Positions 1-9,956 of a stretch of DNA of 64,000 nucleotides are shown piece by piece. Within the stretch, counting starts at the first letter, position 1, and each line of letters opens with the position of its first letter. Origin of the DNA: Nostoc edaphicum CCNP1411 (GTDB taxonomy: Bacteria > Cyanobacteriota > Cyanobacteriia > Cyanobacteriales > Nostocaceae); contig NZ_CP054698.1 of assembly GCF_014023275.1 (NCBI RefSeq), positions 1,426,001 through 1,490,000 of the forward strand. The letters run 5' to 3'. The notes beneath the pieces were generated by a model. The model made no database searches. It was not told the origin of the DNA and saw nothing but the letters and a program-made list of their open reading frames with translations. A program made the translations under genes and the position numbers.

Positions 1-1
1 A

Positions 2-1528
2 GCGGTGTTTGGACGGGATGCAAAAACAGGCAAGCTGAGTTTCCTAAAAGTTCAAAAAGATGGTGTTGATGGTGTTGATGGTGTTGATGGTGCTTACTTC
101 GTCACTGTTAGCCCCGACAGCAAATTCGTCTATGCAGCTGGATATTATGACTCGGCAGTTGCGGTGTTTAATAGCCTTCCTAACAATGTGCCAGTCTTGT
201 CCAAGGCGATCGCTGACCAAGAAGTTAGTGAAAATAGTGTTTTCAACTTCACTATCCCAGATGACACGTTCACGGATGTGGATGTCGAAGATATTCTCAG
301 CTACACTGCAACCCTGGAAAATGATGAACTACTACCCACTTGGTTGAACTTCAATCCTGCTACCAATAGCTTTAGTGGCACTCCGACAAATAAAGATGTG
401 GGTAGTTTAAGTATCAAAGTTACCGCCAAAGATATTACTGGAGATCAAGCCAGTGATGTGTTTAAACTTGCGATCGCTAAAAATGATATTGATGACTTTG
501 GGTCTACTACAAATACCCAAATAACAACAATTTTCCAACTAGTCAATATTACTCAGAATATCTTTATCGTCAACAGTAAAGTTAAGGGTCGTAAAGGAAA
601 GCTCTCTCTTAAGATTAAAAACAACAATTCTAAAGAGGTGAATGAACTGTGTGTATTTGCTGTTGACGATGATGAAGGTAGAATTAACGGCATAGCCCCT
701 GGTGCAGAGGGTTATACGCGAGTGGCTCTAGAGCGTTCAAAGGTAATTTTCTCCTCCATTGCTAAACTTCCCAAGGGTTTTAAGAACGCCGATCTGAAAA
801 ATATCTTAGAATTCGAGTCTGGTACGAAGCTCAGATTCTATCTGATATCCAACAGTACTACTCAGGCTGTACTGTCTGGAAAAAGTTCTTTCTCAAGTGT
901 GGTTTTTTCTTCAGCTACAAGTAACAACACAGAAGAGGAAGGATTTTCTCTCAACTTCAAGGATTTCACTGTGACAGTTCAGACAACAGAAGAAGAGGTA
1001 TCTTTAGGTACTGGTTTGCAAGGCAAATATCAAGGTGAACTGATTGATTTACGAAGTGTGACGCAGTTAGTAACAGCCGAGTTTACAGTCAACAGAGAAG
1101 CAGCTTACAACAACTTTGTCGGCTTCTATCAGGTGGCTGATGAGAATGGTGGTATTGATACCAATGGTGATGGCAAAGCAGATATTCTCGTTGGTCAGGC
1201 TGGTTACGCCCAAGCCGCTGTGCGTGGGCGTGTTACAGGCATTGACTTGGTAGCGGACAACCAAGGTACTGCAAATTACACTGGCACTTTCGGTCCGAAT
1301 TCTTTGTTTGCACCATTTATTATTGTGGATGGTAAACCCGATGCTATTCTCAATGGCAATGGCAATAAGAAGGTTTACTTCTCATTCTTGGGCGCTAACT
1401 CAGATAAAGTAGATCACATTCGACTGTTGGGAAATAATACCTTTGGTTTTGAGGATTTGCCAAATGGTGGTGACAAAGATTACAACGATGTGATTGTGCA
1501 GGTAAAATTGAGTGTTAATCCTGCCTAG
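2..1528 (+). CDS. Secreted beta-propeller / Ig-like / DUF4114 protein, 3' part
   Basis: The frame is open at the window edge, so the true start lies upstream; at least 507 residues are visible. Residues ~1-57 look like the last blades of a lactonase/YncE-type beta-propeller (SPDSKFVYAAGYYDSAVAVF). Residues ~60-160 resemble a cadherin-like/He_PIG Ig domain (LPTWLNFNPATNSFSGTP). The C-terminus (~400-505) resembles DUF4114, ending in FGFEDLPNGGDKDYNDVIVQ. Such proteins are usually secreted or surface-bound. A 9-bp unit GATGGTGTT is repeated about four times at 59-94, giving the run DGVDGVDGVDG. A type I secretion exporter and its HlyD partner follow on the same strand, so this protein could be their cargo, but that is inference. 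A strong terminator follows. Confidence 0.75.
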   Translation, partial: AVFGRDAKTGKLSFLKVQKDGVDGVDGVDGAYFVTVSPDSKFVYAAGYYDSAVAVFNSLPNNVPVLSKAIADQEVSENSVFNFTIPDDTFTDVDVEDILSYTATLENDELLPTWLNFNPATNSFSGTPTNKDVGSLSIKVTAKDITGDQASDVFKLAIAKNDIDDFGSTTNTQITTIFQLVNITQNIFIVNSKVKGRKGKLSLKIKNNNSKEVNELCVFAVDDDEGRINGIAPGAEGYTRVALERSKVIFSSIAKLPKGFKNADLKNILEFESGTKLRFYLISNSTTQAVLSGKSSFSSVVFSSATSNNTEEEGFSLNFKDFTVTVQTTEEEVSLGTGLQGKYQGELIDLRSVTQLVTAEFTVNREAAYNNFVGFYQVADENGGIDTNGDGKADILVGQAGYAQAAVRGRVTGIDLVADNQGTANYTGTFGPNSLFAPFIIVDGKPDAILNGNGNKKVYFSFLGANSDKVDHIRLLGNNTFGFEDLPNGGDKDYNDVIVQVKLSVNPA

Positions 1529-1560
1529 TATTAAACACGAGTAATTACTTAGTAAAATCA

Positions 1561-1598
1561 AACAACCTCATCCCGGTTGCGGGGTGGGGTTGTTTTAT
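1561..1598 (+). terminator. Rho-independent terminator after the DUF4114 gene
   Basis: A 15-bp stem (1561-1575 with 1580-1594, two G-U pairs) with loop GTTG is followed by T residues. It lies 32 nt after the stop codon. Confidence 0.8.
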
Positions 1599-2352
1599 GT
1601 ACAGCAATTAAATTGGCTTGATATTAATTAAACTAGTGAATTTACTGAAGGCAGTTATTGTCTTTCCTTCATAAATTTAATGGTTGATTCCTCTAGGGTG
1701 ACAAAAAATCTTCACCTTTACTTTTTCAGTTAATTTTTATTAAATTAAGCTAGCAAAAAAGTGATGGAGAATTCTTTCATAATCGGGTATAGCAGTGTTT
1801 ATCAAGGAAAGCTCACTGTCTTTTGCCATAGGTGATACTGTTAATCCCTACTATCCAAGAATTTGTAAAAAATAATTCAGAAATTTAAAGTTTTTTTTAT
1901 TACATAATTCTTGACTAGGGTATTTACTTAGGAAAATATCTGTGATATTTTCATGTTGATTATCATAAATTAAAATAAGCAACGCTAAGTTTAACAACCG
2001 CGTTTCTGTATCTTGGTTTGATGATAAGTATCCATCTTGCATACTTGCAATGCTAAATATTGATTTTAAACTTGTATAAATTCTGTAGTGTTAACCAAGT
2101 AATAACTTGTCCTCGATCTAGTTATACTATCCTTGGTTTTGAACAATGCATAGCAGTAGGAACTTTGTGATGTGAAAGCAGGTATTTAATTAGACGAAAC
2201 TAACCACCGTGCTTTTACATATTTAGTCACACTGAATACCACAAAAGTCTTGCTGCTGCTGGCATAAAACCAAACACTGCCACTGTTAGTAAAAGAGATA
2301 CTCCCTAATATTTTCGACTTTATTCCTCACTTTTACCTTCAACTTGTTTTAT
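1599..2352. other. Non-coding spacer before the secretion operon
   Basis: AT-rich. No reading frame here has protein-like composition or a recognisable product. It presumably holds the promoter of the downstream ABC exporter, but I could not pick out a convincing -10/-35 pair. Confidence 0.4.
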
Positions 2353-5300
2353 ATGACTTATATTAAGAACACTTTTCCCGAATTTCTTACCACCCTAGAA
2401 GGGTTTGAGCAGTTACCAGATGGAGCGATCGCTAATTTATCAGAACAGCTGCAAGCTTGGCGATATCGCATAGGTCAGAAAATCATCGGTAAAGAAAGTC
2501 TTCCAGAACGCATCACCATTATTTATGAGGGACAAGTGCGCCTGTTAGGATACGACCCCCAGACGCAAATGCCAATTACCCTAAAATTACTGCAACCAGG
2601 GGAAATTATTGGCGAAATTGGTTTGTTGCGCGATATCGCCTGTGAAACAGCGATCGCTTCTACCGAAGTAGTCTGTTTAACCTTGAGTGCATCAGCATAT
2701 TTTAGCTTTCTGGCTTCATACCCAGCTTTTGCCGAAGCTCGTAAGAACCGCAGTTATTTGGTAGAAGTTTTCGATATTCTCGGTTCCTATTGGCAAAAAC
2801 AAGCGATCGCGACTTTAAACCTCAGAGAACTGGCAGAAAAAGCTTTACCACAGGCGAAAGTACAATATTTACCCCCAGGGAAAACTTCATTTAACCAACT
2901 GGATAGCGAAGGCGTCTGGTTTGTAAGTGGCGGTGGGACAGTCACAAATTTATCACCTGGCGATCGCGTAGAATCGGATGATGACAGAGACAAAATTCAA
3001 GTCATAGGTCAAAATCCCGCACGCTTGCTTGGTATACATCCCTCAGATTTGATCTTGGAAGATAGCCATGAGATAGTACTTGCGGTAAGTAACACCCAAT
3101 TAGATACCCAAGATGAAGATGAATTAGATATACCTTATGCATCAGACGAAATAGTTCCACAGACAGCCCCCCAGACCTCAAATATTTCGTCAAAACAGAA
3201 ATACCCGTTTTTTGGTGGTAAGGGAGAACTAAATACAGCCTTCGCCTGTTTCCAAATGGTCGCAAAGCACCTAGAAATGCCGTTTCGCCGAGAGGTGGTT
3301 CGCCGCATCTTGACCGAGCAAGTCAAACGTCAGGGTACCATATCGTTTCAAGTTACTGCTTACCTGGCGGAGTTAATCGGACTTAAGGCGCAGTTAGTAG
3401 ATATACCAGTTGCTTCAGTGACCCGCATTCCTACACCAGCATTGATTCGCTATGGTGATAATTTTGCAGTTTTATATGCAGCGGATGCAAATACCGTGGT
3501 AGTGGGTGTCCCATCTAAAGGAATTGTGCGTTGTAAACCTGCTCAATTGGTTGAACAATTAGATGTTGATCCAACCAACTTTCCACCCCAAGCGAGAGTA
3601 TTACTGCTTACTGCTACCAACCAAACACCCCAAGAACGCTTTAGTTTACGGTGGTTTATTCCCTATTTGTCAAAGCATCGGCGAGTCTTAATAGAGGTTT
3701 TTATTGCTTCCTTTTTCGTGCAGTTGGCGGCGTTGGCAAATCCGCTAGTTGTCCAGTTAATTATCGACAAAGTTATCACTCAAAATAGTATTGGTACACT
3801 ACATATTTTGGGGATTTTACTATTAGTAGTCGGGCTATTTGAAGCAGTCCTGACTACCTTACGAACCTACTTATTTGTAGATACCACTAACCGGATCGAT
3901 ATGGGGTTAGGGTCACAAATCATCGACCACTTACTACGTTTACCGCTGCGTTATTTTGAACGCCGACCGGTGGGTGAACTTTCTACTCGTATCAACGAAC
4001 TAGAAAATATCCGCCAATTCCTGACAGGTACTGCCTTAACGGTGGGGTTAGATGCTCTGTTCTCGGTGGTTTATATCGGTGTAATGCTGATTTACAGTTG
4101 GCAACTCACCTTGGTAGGCTTAAGCACAATTCCTGTGTTTATCGTGATCACCTTAATTGCTTCTCCCACAATTAGTAGACAGTTACGCGCCAAAGCCGAA
4201 CGCAACGCCGAAACACAATCTTATTTAGTGGAGGTGATGTCAGGAATTCAAACAGTTAAAGCGCAAAATATCGAATTGCGATCGCGCTTTTCCTGGCAAG
4301 AGCGTTATGCTCGGTTTGTCGCCGCTGGTTTTAAAACAGTTGTAACTTCTACCCTCGCGAACTCTACCAGTAACTTTCTCAACAAACTCAGCAGTTTACT
4401 AGTTTTGTGGGTAGGAGCTTATCTAGTACTTCAAGGGGAATTAACTTTAGGTGAATTAATTGCTTTTAGAATCATATCGGGTTACGTCACCAGCCCCATA
4501 TTGCGTTTAGCTCAACTCTGGCAAAGCTTCCAAGAAACTGCCTTGTCCCTAGAGCGTTTAAGCGATATTGTCGATACACCACAAGAAGGAGAAACAGACC
4601 GCTACAACATACCCTTACCTGCGATTAAGGGAGCAGTGAAATATGAAAATGTTTCCTTCCGTTTTGGTACAAGTGGCCCTCTGCAACTTTCTAATGTCAA
4701 TCTCGAATTTGCACCAGGGAAATTTATCGGCATCGTCGGGCAAAGTGGATCTGGTAAAAGTACGATGATGAAATTACTGCTGAGACTTTACGAAACTGAG
4801 TCTGGCAGAATCTTGATTGATGGTTATGATATCGCCAAAGTGGAGCTTTATTCACTGCGACGACAAATTGGTGTAGTTCCCCAAGAAACGTTGTTGTTTG
4901 ATGGCAGTGTTCAGGAAAATATTGCTCTAACTAATCCCGATGCGACAACCGAAGAAATTATCGAAGCGGCTCAGGTTGCTTGCGCCCATGAGTTTATCAT
5001 GAACTTGCCCAACGGTTACAACACACGCGTGGGAGAACGCGGTTCGGCACTTTCAGGTGGACAACGACAAAGAATTGCGATCGCTCGCTCAGTTTTACAA
5101 CGACCAAAATTATTAGTTTTAGATGAAGCAACTAGCGCCCTAGATTACCCCACAGAACGGCAAATCTGTCTGAATTTAGCCAAAGCATTTAAGGGTGATA
5201 CAGTATTTTTTATTACTCACCGCCTGAACACCGTGAGTAACGCAGATATGATTGTCGTAATGGATAATAGCAGGGTTATAGAACAAGGCAGCCATCAAGA

Positions 5301-5361
5301 ATTAATGGCTACTAAAGGTCATTATTATTATCTATATCAGCAACAAGATGTGAACTTGTAA
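2353..5361 (+). CDS. Type I secretion ABC exporter, CNBD + degenerate C39-like + ABC
   Basis: About 1002 residues from ATG 2353; a TTG at 2344 would add three. Domains (TTG-based numbering): cyclic-nucleotide-binding-like fold ~35-140, C39 peptidase-like domain ~285-415, six-helix membrane domain ~430-720, ATPase ~760-1000. The ATPase is complete: Walker A GQSGSGKST at 799-807, LSGGQ at 903-907, Walker B D927-E928, H-loop H959. In the peptidase domain the catalytic Cys, His and Asp positions appear to be T298, N373 and V389, so it should not cut a leader peptide; HlyB is the known precedent. The CNBD has C-E-T-A where cAMP binders have R-A-A-T. Together with the HlyD protein downstream it would form the inner-membrane part of a TolC-dependent exporter. 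HetC-like cyanobacterial exporters share this architecture. Confidence 0.9.
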   Translation: MTYIKNTFPEFLTTLEGFEQLPDGAIANLSEQLQAWRYRIGQKIIGKESLPERITIIYEGQVRLLGYDPQTQMPITLKLLQPGEIIGEIGLLRDIACETAIASTEVVCLTLSASAYFSFLASYPAFAEARKNRSYLVEVFDILGSYWQKQAIATLNLRELAEKALPQAKVQYLPPGKTSFNQLDSEGVWFVSGGGTVTNLSPGDRVESDDDRDKIQVIGQNPARLLGIHPSDLILEDSHEIVLAVSNTQLDTQDEDELDIPYASDEIVPQTAPQTSNISSKQKYPFFGGKGELNTAFACFQMVAKHLEMPFRREVVRRILTEQVKRQGTISFQVTAYLAELIGLKAQLVDIPVASVTRIPTPALIRYGDNFAVLYAADANTVVVGVPSKGIVRCKPAQLVEQLDVDPTNFPPQARVLLLTATNQTPQERFSLRWFIPYLSKHRRVLIEVFIASFFVQLAALANPLVVQLIIDKVITQNSIGTLHILGILLLVVGLFEAVLTTLRTYLFVDTTNRIDMGLGSQIIDHLLRLPLRYFERRPVGELSTRINELENIRQFLTGTALTVGLDALFSVVYIGVMLIYSWQLTLVGLSTIPVFIVITLIASPTISRQLRAKAERNAETQSYLVEVMSGIQTVKAQNIELRSRFSWQERYARFVAAGFKTVVTSTLANSTSNFLNKLSSLLVLWVGAYLVLQGELTLGELIAFRIISGYVTSPILRLAQLWQSFQETALSLERLSDIVDTPQEGETDRYNIPLPAIKGAVKYENVSFRFGTSGPLQLSNVNLEFAPGKFIGIVGQSGSGKSTMMKLLLRLYETESGRILIDGYDIAKVELYSLRRQIGVVPQETLLFDGSVQENIALTNPDATTEEIIEAAQVACAHEFIMNLPNGYNTRVGERGSALSGGQRQRIAIARSVLQRPKLLVLDEATSALDYPTERQICLNLAKAFKGDTVFFITHRLNTVSNADMIVVMDNSRVIEQGSHQELMATKGHYYYLYQQQDVNL

Positions 5362-5420
5362 TTAGTCATTAGTTGTGGGCAAAAGTTTTTGGCATCGGTA
5401 AACATTGCCCACCCTACAAA

Positions 5421-5455
5421 AAAATCTAAAATCTAAAATCCAAAATCCAAAATCG
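5421..5455 (+). repeat. STRR, five AAAATCN heptamers
   Basis: Five perfect-length 7-bp units (AAAATCT x2, AAAATCC x2, AAAATCG) end 2 nt before the HlyD start codon. There is therefore no conventional ribosome binding site for that gene. Confidence 0.85.
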
Positions 5456-5457
5456 TT

Positions 5458-7041
5458 ATGACTCAACTTAATGGGAATCATCTCAACGGTAATCAAAAAA
5501 ACGGCAATCAGAAAAATGGATCTAAACAAGATTCACCGATACTTACAAAACAACAGAAAGCTGATCAAGAGTCTTTAATTAACTCAAGTGCTCAAGAATT
5601 TGAGCAATCTGTTGTCTTGCGCCAATCTCCAATTTGGTCGCGTACAATCATGGTTACTCTTATGGCCTTAGCCTGCTTTGGAATTACTTGGGCTTATTTT
5701 GCGAAAATTGAGCAAGTAGTGCCAGCAACAGGGCAATTAAAGCCACAAGGAACAATCAAAGAAGTTCAGGCTCCTGTTAGTGGAGTAGTAAAAACAGTTA
5801 ATGTCAAAGATGGACAAGAGGTAAAGCCAGGAGATTTGCTGCTGACCTTTGATTCCATAGCCCCTGTTGCTGAATTAAATTCTTTGAACCAGATTCGCAT
5901 TGCATTAATTAAAGAAAACCAGATTTATCGCCGATTAATGGGAGCGAGTAACGCTACAGGATCAGAACTGTTATTTTTGCGCGGTAATTTGCCACAAGAA
6001 ACTGCTTTTCTGCTGAAAAGTCGGGCAGCACTAGTAGCAGAAAATGACCTATTGCGAACTCAATTCAAAAATTCTGGTCAAGATTCTAGACTAGGTATTG
6101 ATGAACAGCAACGTCTAGAAGTTGCCAAAAGAGAGTTAGATTCTCGATCAGCTGCGGCAGAATTAGAAATAGAGAAAACCAAGAAACAACTTTCTCAAAA
6201 CCAAGTCAAACTAGAAGATACTAAAGCAGGTTTAGCAATCCAACAGCAGATTTTAGATAAACTTAAAATATTAGCAGAAGAAGGCGGTATTTCTCAGCTT
6301 CAATATCTCAACCAACAACAACAAGTACAAACACTCGCGGCGGAAGTAGCACAACTAGGTGAAGAACAAAAACGCCTCCAGTTTGATATTCAAAAAGGAC
6401 GGCAAGAGCTAAGTAATACTGTAGCTGTTTCTGATAAAAACATTGTAGACAGTATAGCTAATAACAAAAAACGCATTGCCGAAATCGATAGTCAATTCAC
6501 GAAAGTTCTTCTAGATAATGAACAGCGTTTAGCAGATGTCAATAGTAAAATATCTCAAACACAGTTAAACGTTAGATATCAAGAACTCCGCGCACCTGTA
6601 GCTGGAACAGTTTTTGATTTGCAAGCAAAAAACCCTGGTTTTGTAGCGAATCCGACTACGAAACTGCTGCAAATTGTCCCCAATGAAAACTATATAGCTG
6701 AAGTTTTCATCACCAACAAAGATATCGGTTTTGTACGGAAAGGCATGAAGGTAGATGTCAGAATTGACTCCTTTCCTTACAGCGAGTTTGGCGATATCAA
6801 AGGGGAAGTGAGTGACATAGGGTCAGACGCATTACCGCCAGACCAAACCCATCAGTTTTATAGATTCCCGGCAAAAATCTCATTAGATAAGCAATCCTTA
6901 GTGATTAAGGGTAAAAATGTTACTTTGCAATCAGGTATGTCTATCAGCGCCAATATAAAAGTGCGTGAAGAACGGACTGTGCTTAGTTTGTTCACTGAGT
7001 TGTTTACCAAGCAAATTGATACTCTTAAAGAGGTGCGTTAA
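5458..7041 (+). CDS. HlyD-family membrane fusion protein of type I secretion
   Basis: 527 residues. The N-terminus is an Asn/Gly-rich cytoplasmic tail (NGN repeats, residues 5-22). One membrane helix follows at ~63-82, then a half lipoyl motif at ~100-135, a long coiled coil at ~180-370 and the second half lipoyl plus beta-barrel region (APVAGTVFDLQAKNPGFV onward). This is the usual order for HlyD adaptors that bridge an inner-membrane ABC exporter to a TolC-type outer-membrane channel. It sits 96 bp after the exporter on the same strand, so one operon is likely. No tolC-like gene is in the window. The start codon abuts an STRR array. Confidence 0.9.
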   Translation: MTQLNGNHLNGNQKNGNQKNGSKQDSPILTKQQKADQESLINSSAQEFEQSVVLRQSPIWSRTIMVTLMALACFGITWAYFAKIEQVVPATGQLKPQGTIKEVQAPVSGVVKTVNVKDGQEVKPGDLLLTFDSIAPVAELNSLNQIRIALIKENQIYRRLMGASNATGSELLFLRGNLPQETAFLLKSRAALVAENDLLRTQFKNSGQDSRLGIDEQQRLEVAKRELDSRSAAAELEIEKTKKQLSQNQVKLEDTKAGLAIQQQILDKLKILAEEGGISQLQYLNQQQQVQTLAAEVAQLGEEQKRLQFDIQKGRQELSNTVAVSDKNIVDSIANNKKRIAEIDSQFTKVLLDNEQRLADVNSKISQTQLNVRYQELRAPVAGTVFDLQAKNPGFVANPTTKLLQIVPNENYIAEVFITNKDIGFVRKGMKVDVRIDSFPYSEFGDIKGEVSDIGSDALPPDQTHQFYRFPAKISLDKQSLVIKGKNVTLQSGMSISANIKVREERTVLSLFTELFTKQIDTLKEVR

Positions 7042-7144
7042 ACAAATTTGAGATTGGAAATTGTGAAAAACTGGAAAATAAGTAATGCATTAGTAATGGT
7101 TTATATTAAAAAATATAAGCCATTACTAATTGCTGATATCTAAA

Positions 7145-7642
7145 ATGGTTAATTCTCAACGCATCGAACCCGCTCCCGGACAAGAATCAGTTTGGGATTA
7201 CCCCCGTCCTCCTCGTCTGGAGGACACAAGCAAACATATCCAAATAATCTTTAATAGCGTAATAATTGTAGATACCCACAACGCCAAACGTGTTTTAGAA
7301 ACTAGTCATCCTCCTTCTTACTACATTCCTCCTGCGGATATCAAAATGGAATATCTACAGATGACACCACAATCTAGTTTTTGCGAGTGGAAGGGAGGTG
7401 CTTTTTACTACAAAATTCAAGTGGGTGACAAAGAAGTTCATAATGCTTGTTGGTTCTATCCCAACCCCACACCAGCCTTTGAATCTATCAAAGACTACGT
7501 AGCTTTTTACGCTCATTTAATGGATAAATGCTACGTGAATAGTGAAGAGGTGCAACCACAACCCGGTAACTTCTACGGCGGTTGGATAACCAGTGATATT
7601 GTTGGGCCATTTAAAGGCGCTCCTGGTACTTGGGGATGGTGA
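7145..7642 (+). CDS. DUF427 family protein
   Basis: 165 residues from ATG 7145; the frame is open a little further upstream but the N-terminus MVNSQRIEPAPGQESVWDYP fits the family. The central part (FNSVIIVDTHNAKRVLETSHPPSYYIP, then the FCEWKGGAFYY region and the ACWFYPNP motif) is typical of DUF427, a small beta-rich fold with no firmly assigned reaction. No signal peptide or membrane segment is visible. It stands between the HlyD gene (about 100 bp away) and the GrpB gene on the same strand. Its function is not known to me. Confidence 0.85.
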   Translation: MVNSQRIEPAPGQESVWDYPRPPRLEDTSKHIQIIFNSVIIVDTHNAKRVLETSHPPSYYIPPADIKMEYLQMTPQSSFCEWKGGAFYYKIQVGDKEVHNACWFYPNPTPAFESIKDYVAFYAHLMDKCYVNSEEVQPQPGNFYGGWITSDIVGPFKGAPGTWGW

Positions 7643-7707
7643 GTCAATTTTAGATTTTGGATTGTAAATTTTGGATTCAAATTCAAGAAAGTTGTTTCTA
7701 AATCCTG

Positions 7708-8208
7708 ATGAAAGTAGAAGTAGTGCCGCATGATTCCACATGGCACAGTAAATTTGAGGAAGAATCAAAGGATGTTGCGCTCATACTAGGTGAAAATGTA
7801 GTTGCTATTCACCATATTGGCAGCACAGCAATTCCAAATATCTACGCGAAACCCATTATTGATTTGTTGATTGAAGTTGAAAACATCACCAAAGTAGATA
7901 ATTGTATTTTGGGCATGGAGGCATTAGGTTATGAAGCAATGGGCGAGTTTGGTATTCCAGGTCGCCGTTTCTTCCGTAAAGATAATGAAACAGGTACAAG
8001 AACGCATCATGTCCACACCTTCAAAGCCAAATCATCGGAAGTAGAACGACACTTAGCGTTTCGGGATTACATGATTGCACATCCCGAAGATGCACAGAAA
8101 TATAGTGAATTAAAATGTAAGTTAGGGAAGCATTATCCTAAAGATATCATCGGATATATGGATGGTAAAGATGGTTTTTTGAACCTCACACGACTTGAAG
8201 TCGCGTGA
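7708..8208 (+). CDS. GrpB family (UPF0157) nucleotidyltransferase-fold protein
   Basis: 166 residues, normal length for the family. The N-terminal motif VEVVPHDSTWHSKFEEE, the HHIGSTAIPNIYAKPIIDLLIEV block and the THHVHTF block are characteristic of GrpB proteins. These have a nucleotidyltransferase-like fold: the GST and paired-acidic (IDLLIEV) elements match that fold's motif. The substrate of GrpB proteins is not established. It is a single gene, 65 bp after the DUF427 gene. Confidence 0.88.
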   Translation: MKVEVVPHDSTWHSKFEEESKDVALILGENVVAIHHIGSTAIPNIYAKPIIDLLIEVENITKVDNCILGMEALGYEAMGEFGIPGRRFFRKDNETGTRTHHVHTFKAKSSEVERHLAFRDYMIAHPEDAQKYSELKCKLGKHYPKDIIGYMDGKDGFLNLTRLEVA

Positions 8209-8552
8209 TTCCTGCTTCAACGATCTATGCCTGAATTGCTCCAGGTCTTACAAGTTCTCCACAGGCATTTTTGAAGTCTCCGGCGCACCGATGGCGACTT
8301 TTAAACAAGTACCTAAAAAGTTAAGTATGTTTAACCTCTGTACCTTAAAGATTTTACCCACCAGAGGATCGATACAAAAGTATCTATTTCCCGGTAGAAC
8401 CCCATATCTTTAGTTGCCGTGGTTCAGGTTAGCTTGGTTTTCGCTATATATTAATTTTAACAGAATATGGAGCGCCTAACTCATGACTATAAGTCACGAG
8501 TGTGCGGCTTGTAGAAATCAAAGAGATGCAAAAGAAAGCATTGGTGTGGTGT
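8209..8552. other. Non-coding spacer
   Basis: One short open frame here is low-complexity and overlaps the GrpB stop; I do not consider it a gene. No recognisable site was seen before the inverted repeat at 8553. Confidence 0.35.
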
Positions 8553-8677
8553 AAACCAATACTTCTCGGTTAAGGGTAAAAGGGGAATGGGAAAGGGAAA
8601 AGAAAAAACCTTTACCCCTTAACCTTTAACCTTTTCCCCAAACCCGATTCCGAGTTAAAAGTGATTAACCGAGAAGC
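8553..8677. repeat. Inverted-repeat mini-element beside the IS4 remnant
   Basis: CTTCTCGGTTAA at 8562-8573 is matched by its perfect reverse complement at 8665-8676. The arms enclose a purine/pyrimidine-skewed core with runs such as CCTTTACCCCTTAACC. The left flank AAACCAATAC is shared with the ends of the MITE at 9957-10066, suggesting related terminal sequences. Confidence 0.55.
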
Positions 8678-8745
8678 AGAAATGTTGAATGCTGATACAA
8701 AACTTTACATAGATAGTTACACTAACTCTAAAAAGGCTAAATTAG

Positions 8746-9907
8746 TCAACATAACATCATCTCCTCAAACCAATGAACATAGCTGATTTTCTGACACATA
8801 CAAGATTGCAAATAGCGGAATTTATCTAATAGTGTATGTCCCCATTGTGCGGGAATAGATAAAAGCTGTAAAATCAGATAAGCTATTAAACTAACGTAAA
8901 TTTGTATGGTGATACCGTTGACGTTTTTGGTAATTAATTTGTCAAGTTTTAAGTGCATCTTTAAAAACTTCCACAAGAGTTCAACTCCCCAACGTAATCG
9001 ATAAATATCCCTAATTTCATCATCATTAACAGCTGCATCTCCCGACTTTGGTAAATTAGTCACTAAGCGGAACTCAGTTTTCGTTTCTAAATCACAAAAA
9101 TTAATGACTCTATAGGCAATAGCCTCATCAGATGCACCTACTTTGACTAATCCAGTTGCATCCTCAAATTCTAGTAACGAAATTGTTTTTTAATCCGCAA
9201 AACAAAATATTTGTTTTCTTGTACCAATTCTTGAATGAATTTTAATCCCGCAAAGCCTCTATCCATTACCCCTACAGCATTAGTTGGGAGACTAGACATC
9301 ATCTTGGAACCAAATTTATAATCATGATCATGTCCAAAATTGATCAAGTTATCTTCTGGGCTACCTGTAGCTAAATTCAAAGAACTAAAAAGTTTGACTT
9401 GATGATGACCCAAAACCCATAACAATTTACTTGTCAGGGTAATAATTGTTGAATCAATAGGACAAATAGCATATTTATCGTGTAATTTTTTTGTGAATTT
9501 TCTTCTGTACTAATTCATTTAATTTTTGGTAAATTCCTTGAAATTGTTTTTTGGCTTCGATGTAAATTTGCTTTAGAAAAAGTAGAAATATCTACCTCAA
9601 ATCCTGTATTGTTTAATCTCTTAAATAAATCTCGCATACTTGTTAAGCTATTATCCAGAGCATAGGATAGCCAGCACTCAAAGAATAGACGACTATTCAA
9701 TACTGGATAATCATTTTTTGGCAGGCTTTTCAAGATATCTTTGACAATTTTGGGAAATGAATTTATAATCACAATCAAACTAATATAGTTTAAGCCTTCG
9801 CCCAAAAATACCATATTTTGGGCTATTTTTATCGGATTTTTCTTACCGTTCAACACTTCTGACCGAGAAGTATTGTGATGTAAACTTGATAAGTCTAAAT
9901 AAAACAA
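8746..9907 (-). pseudogene. IS4-family DDE transposase, broken by three frameshifts
   Basis: Reading from 9907 down, the protein starts MFYLDLSSLHHNTSRSEVLN and carries the first Asp in the ICPIDSTIITLTS region (~9450), the second in VMDRGFAG (~9270), and the Y-(2)-R-(3)-E-(6)-K signature as YRLRWGVELLWKFLK (~8990). That signature is diagnostic of IS4. The frame changes three times, and each change lies at a T run: 9547-9552, 9486-9492 and 9186-9191. Joined, the product would be ~387 residues. The copy is therefore either decayed or carries homopolymer sequencing errors. No clean terminal repeats could be paired across it. Confidence 0.85.
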
Positions 9908-9956
9908 TCTTTTTTAACGTTTAAAATCCGAATTTTATCTTCAAAAATAGATTTAA

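Noticed and set aside
8195..8413. 72-codon frame overlapping the GrpB stop
   Set aside because: Poor composition, no ribosome site, overlaps a clear gene.
9186..9191. Programmed -1 frameshift in the IS4 transposase
   Set aside because: The A6 run is not in the X-XXY-YYZ phase needed, and two other frameshifts would still break the gene.
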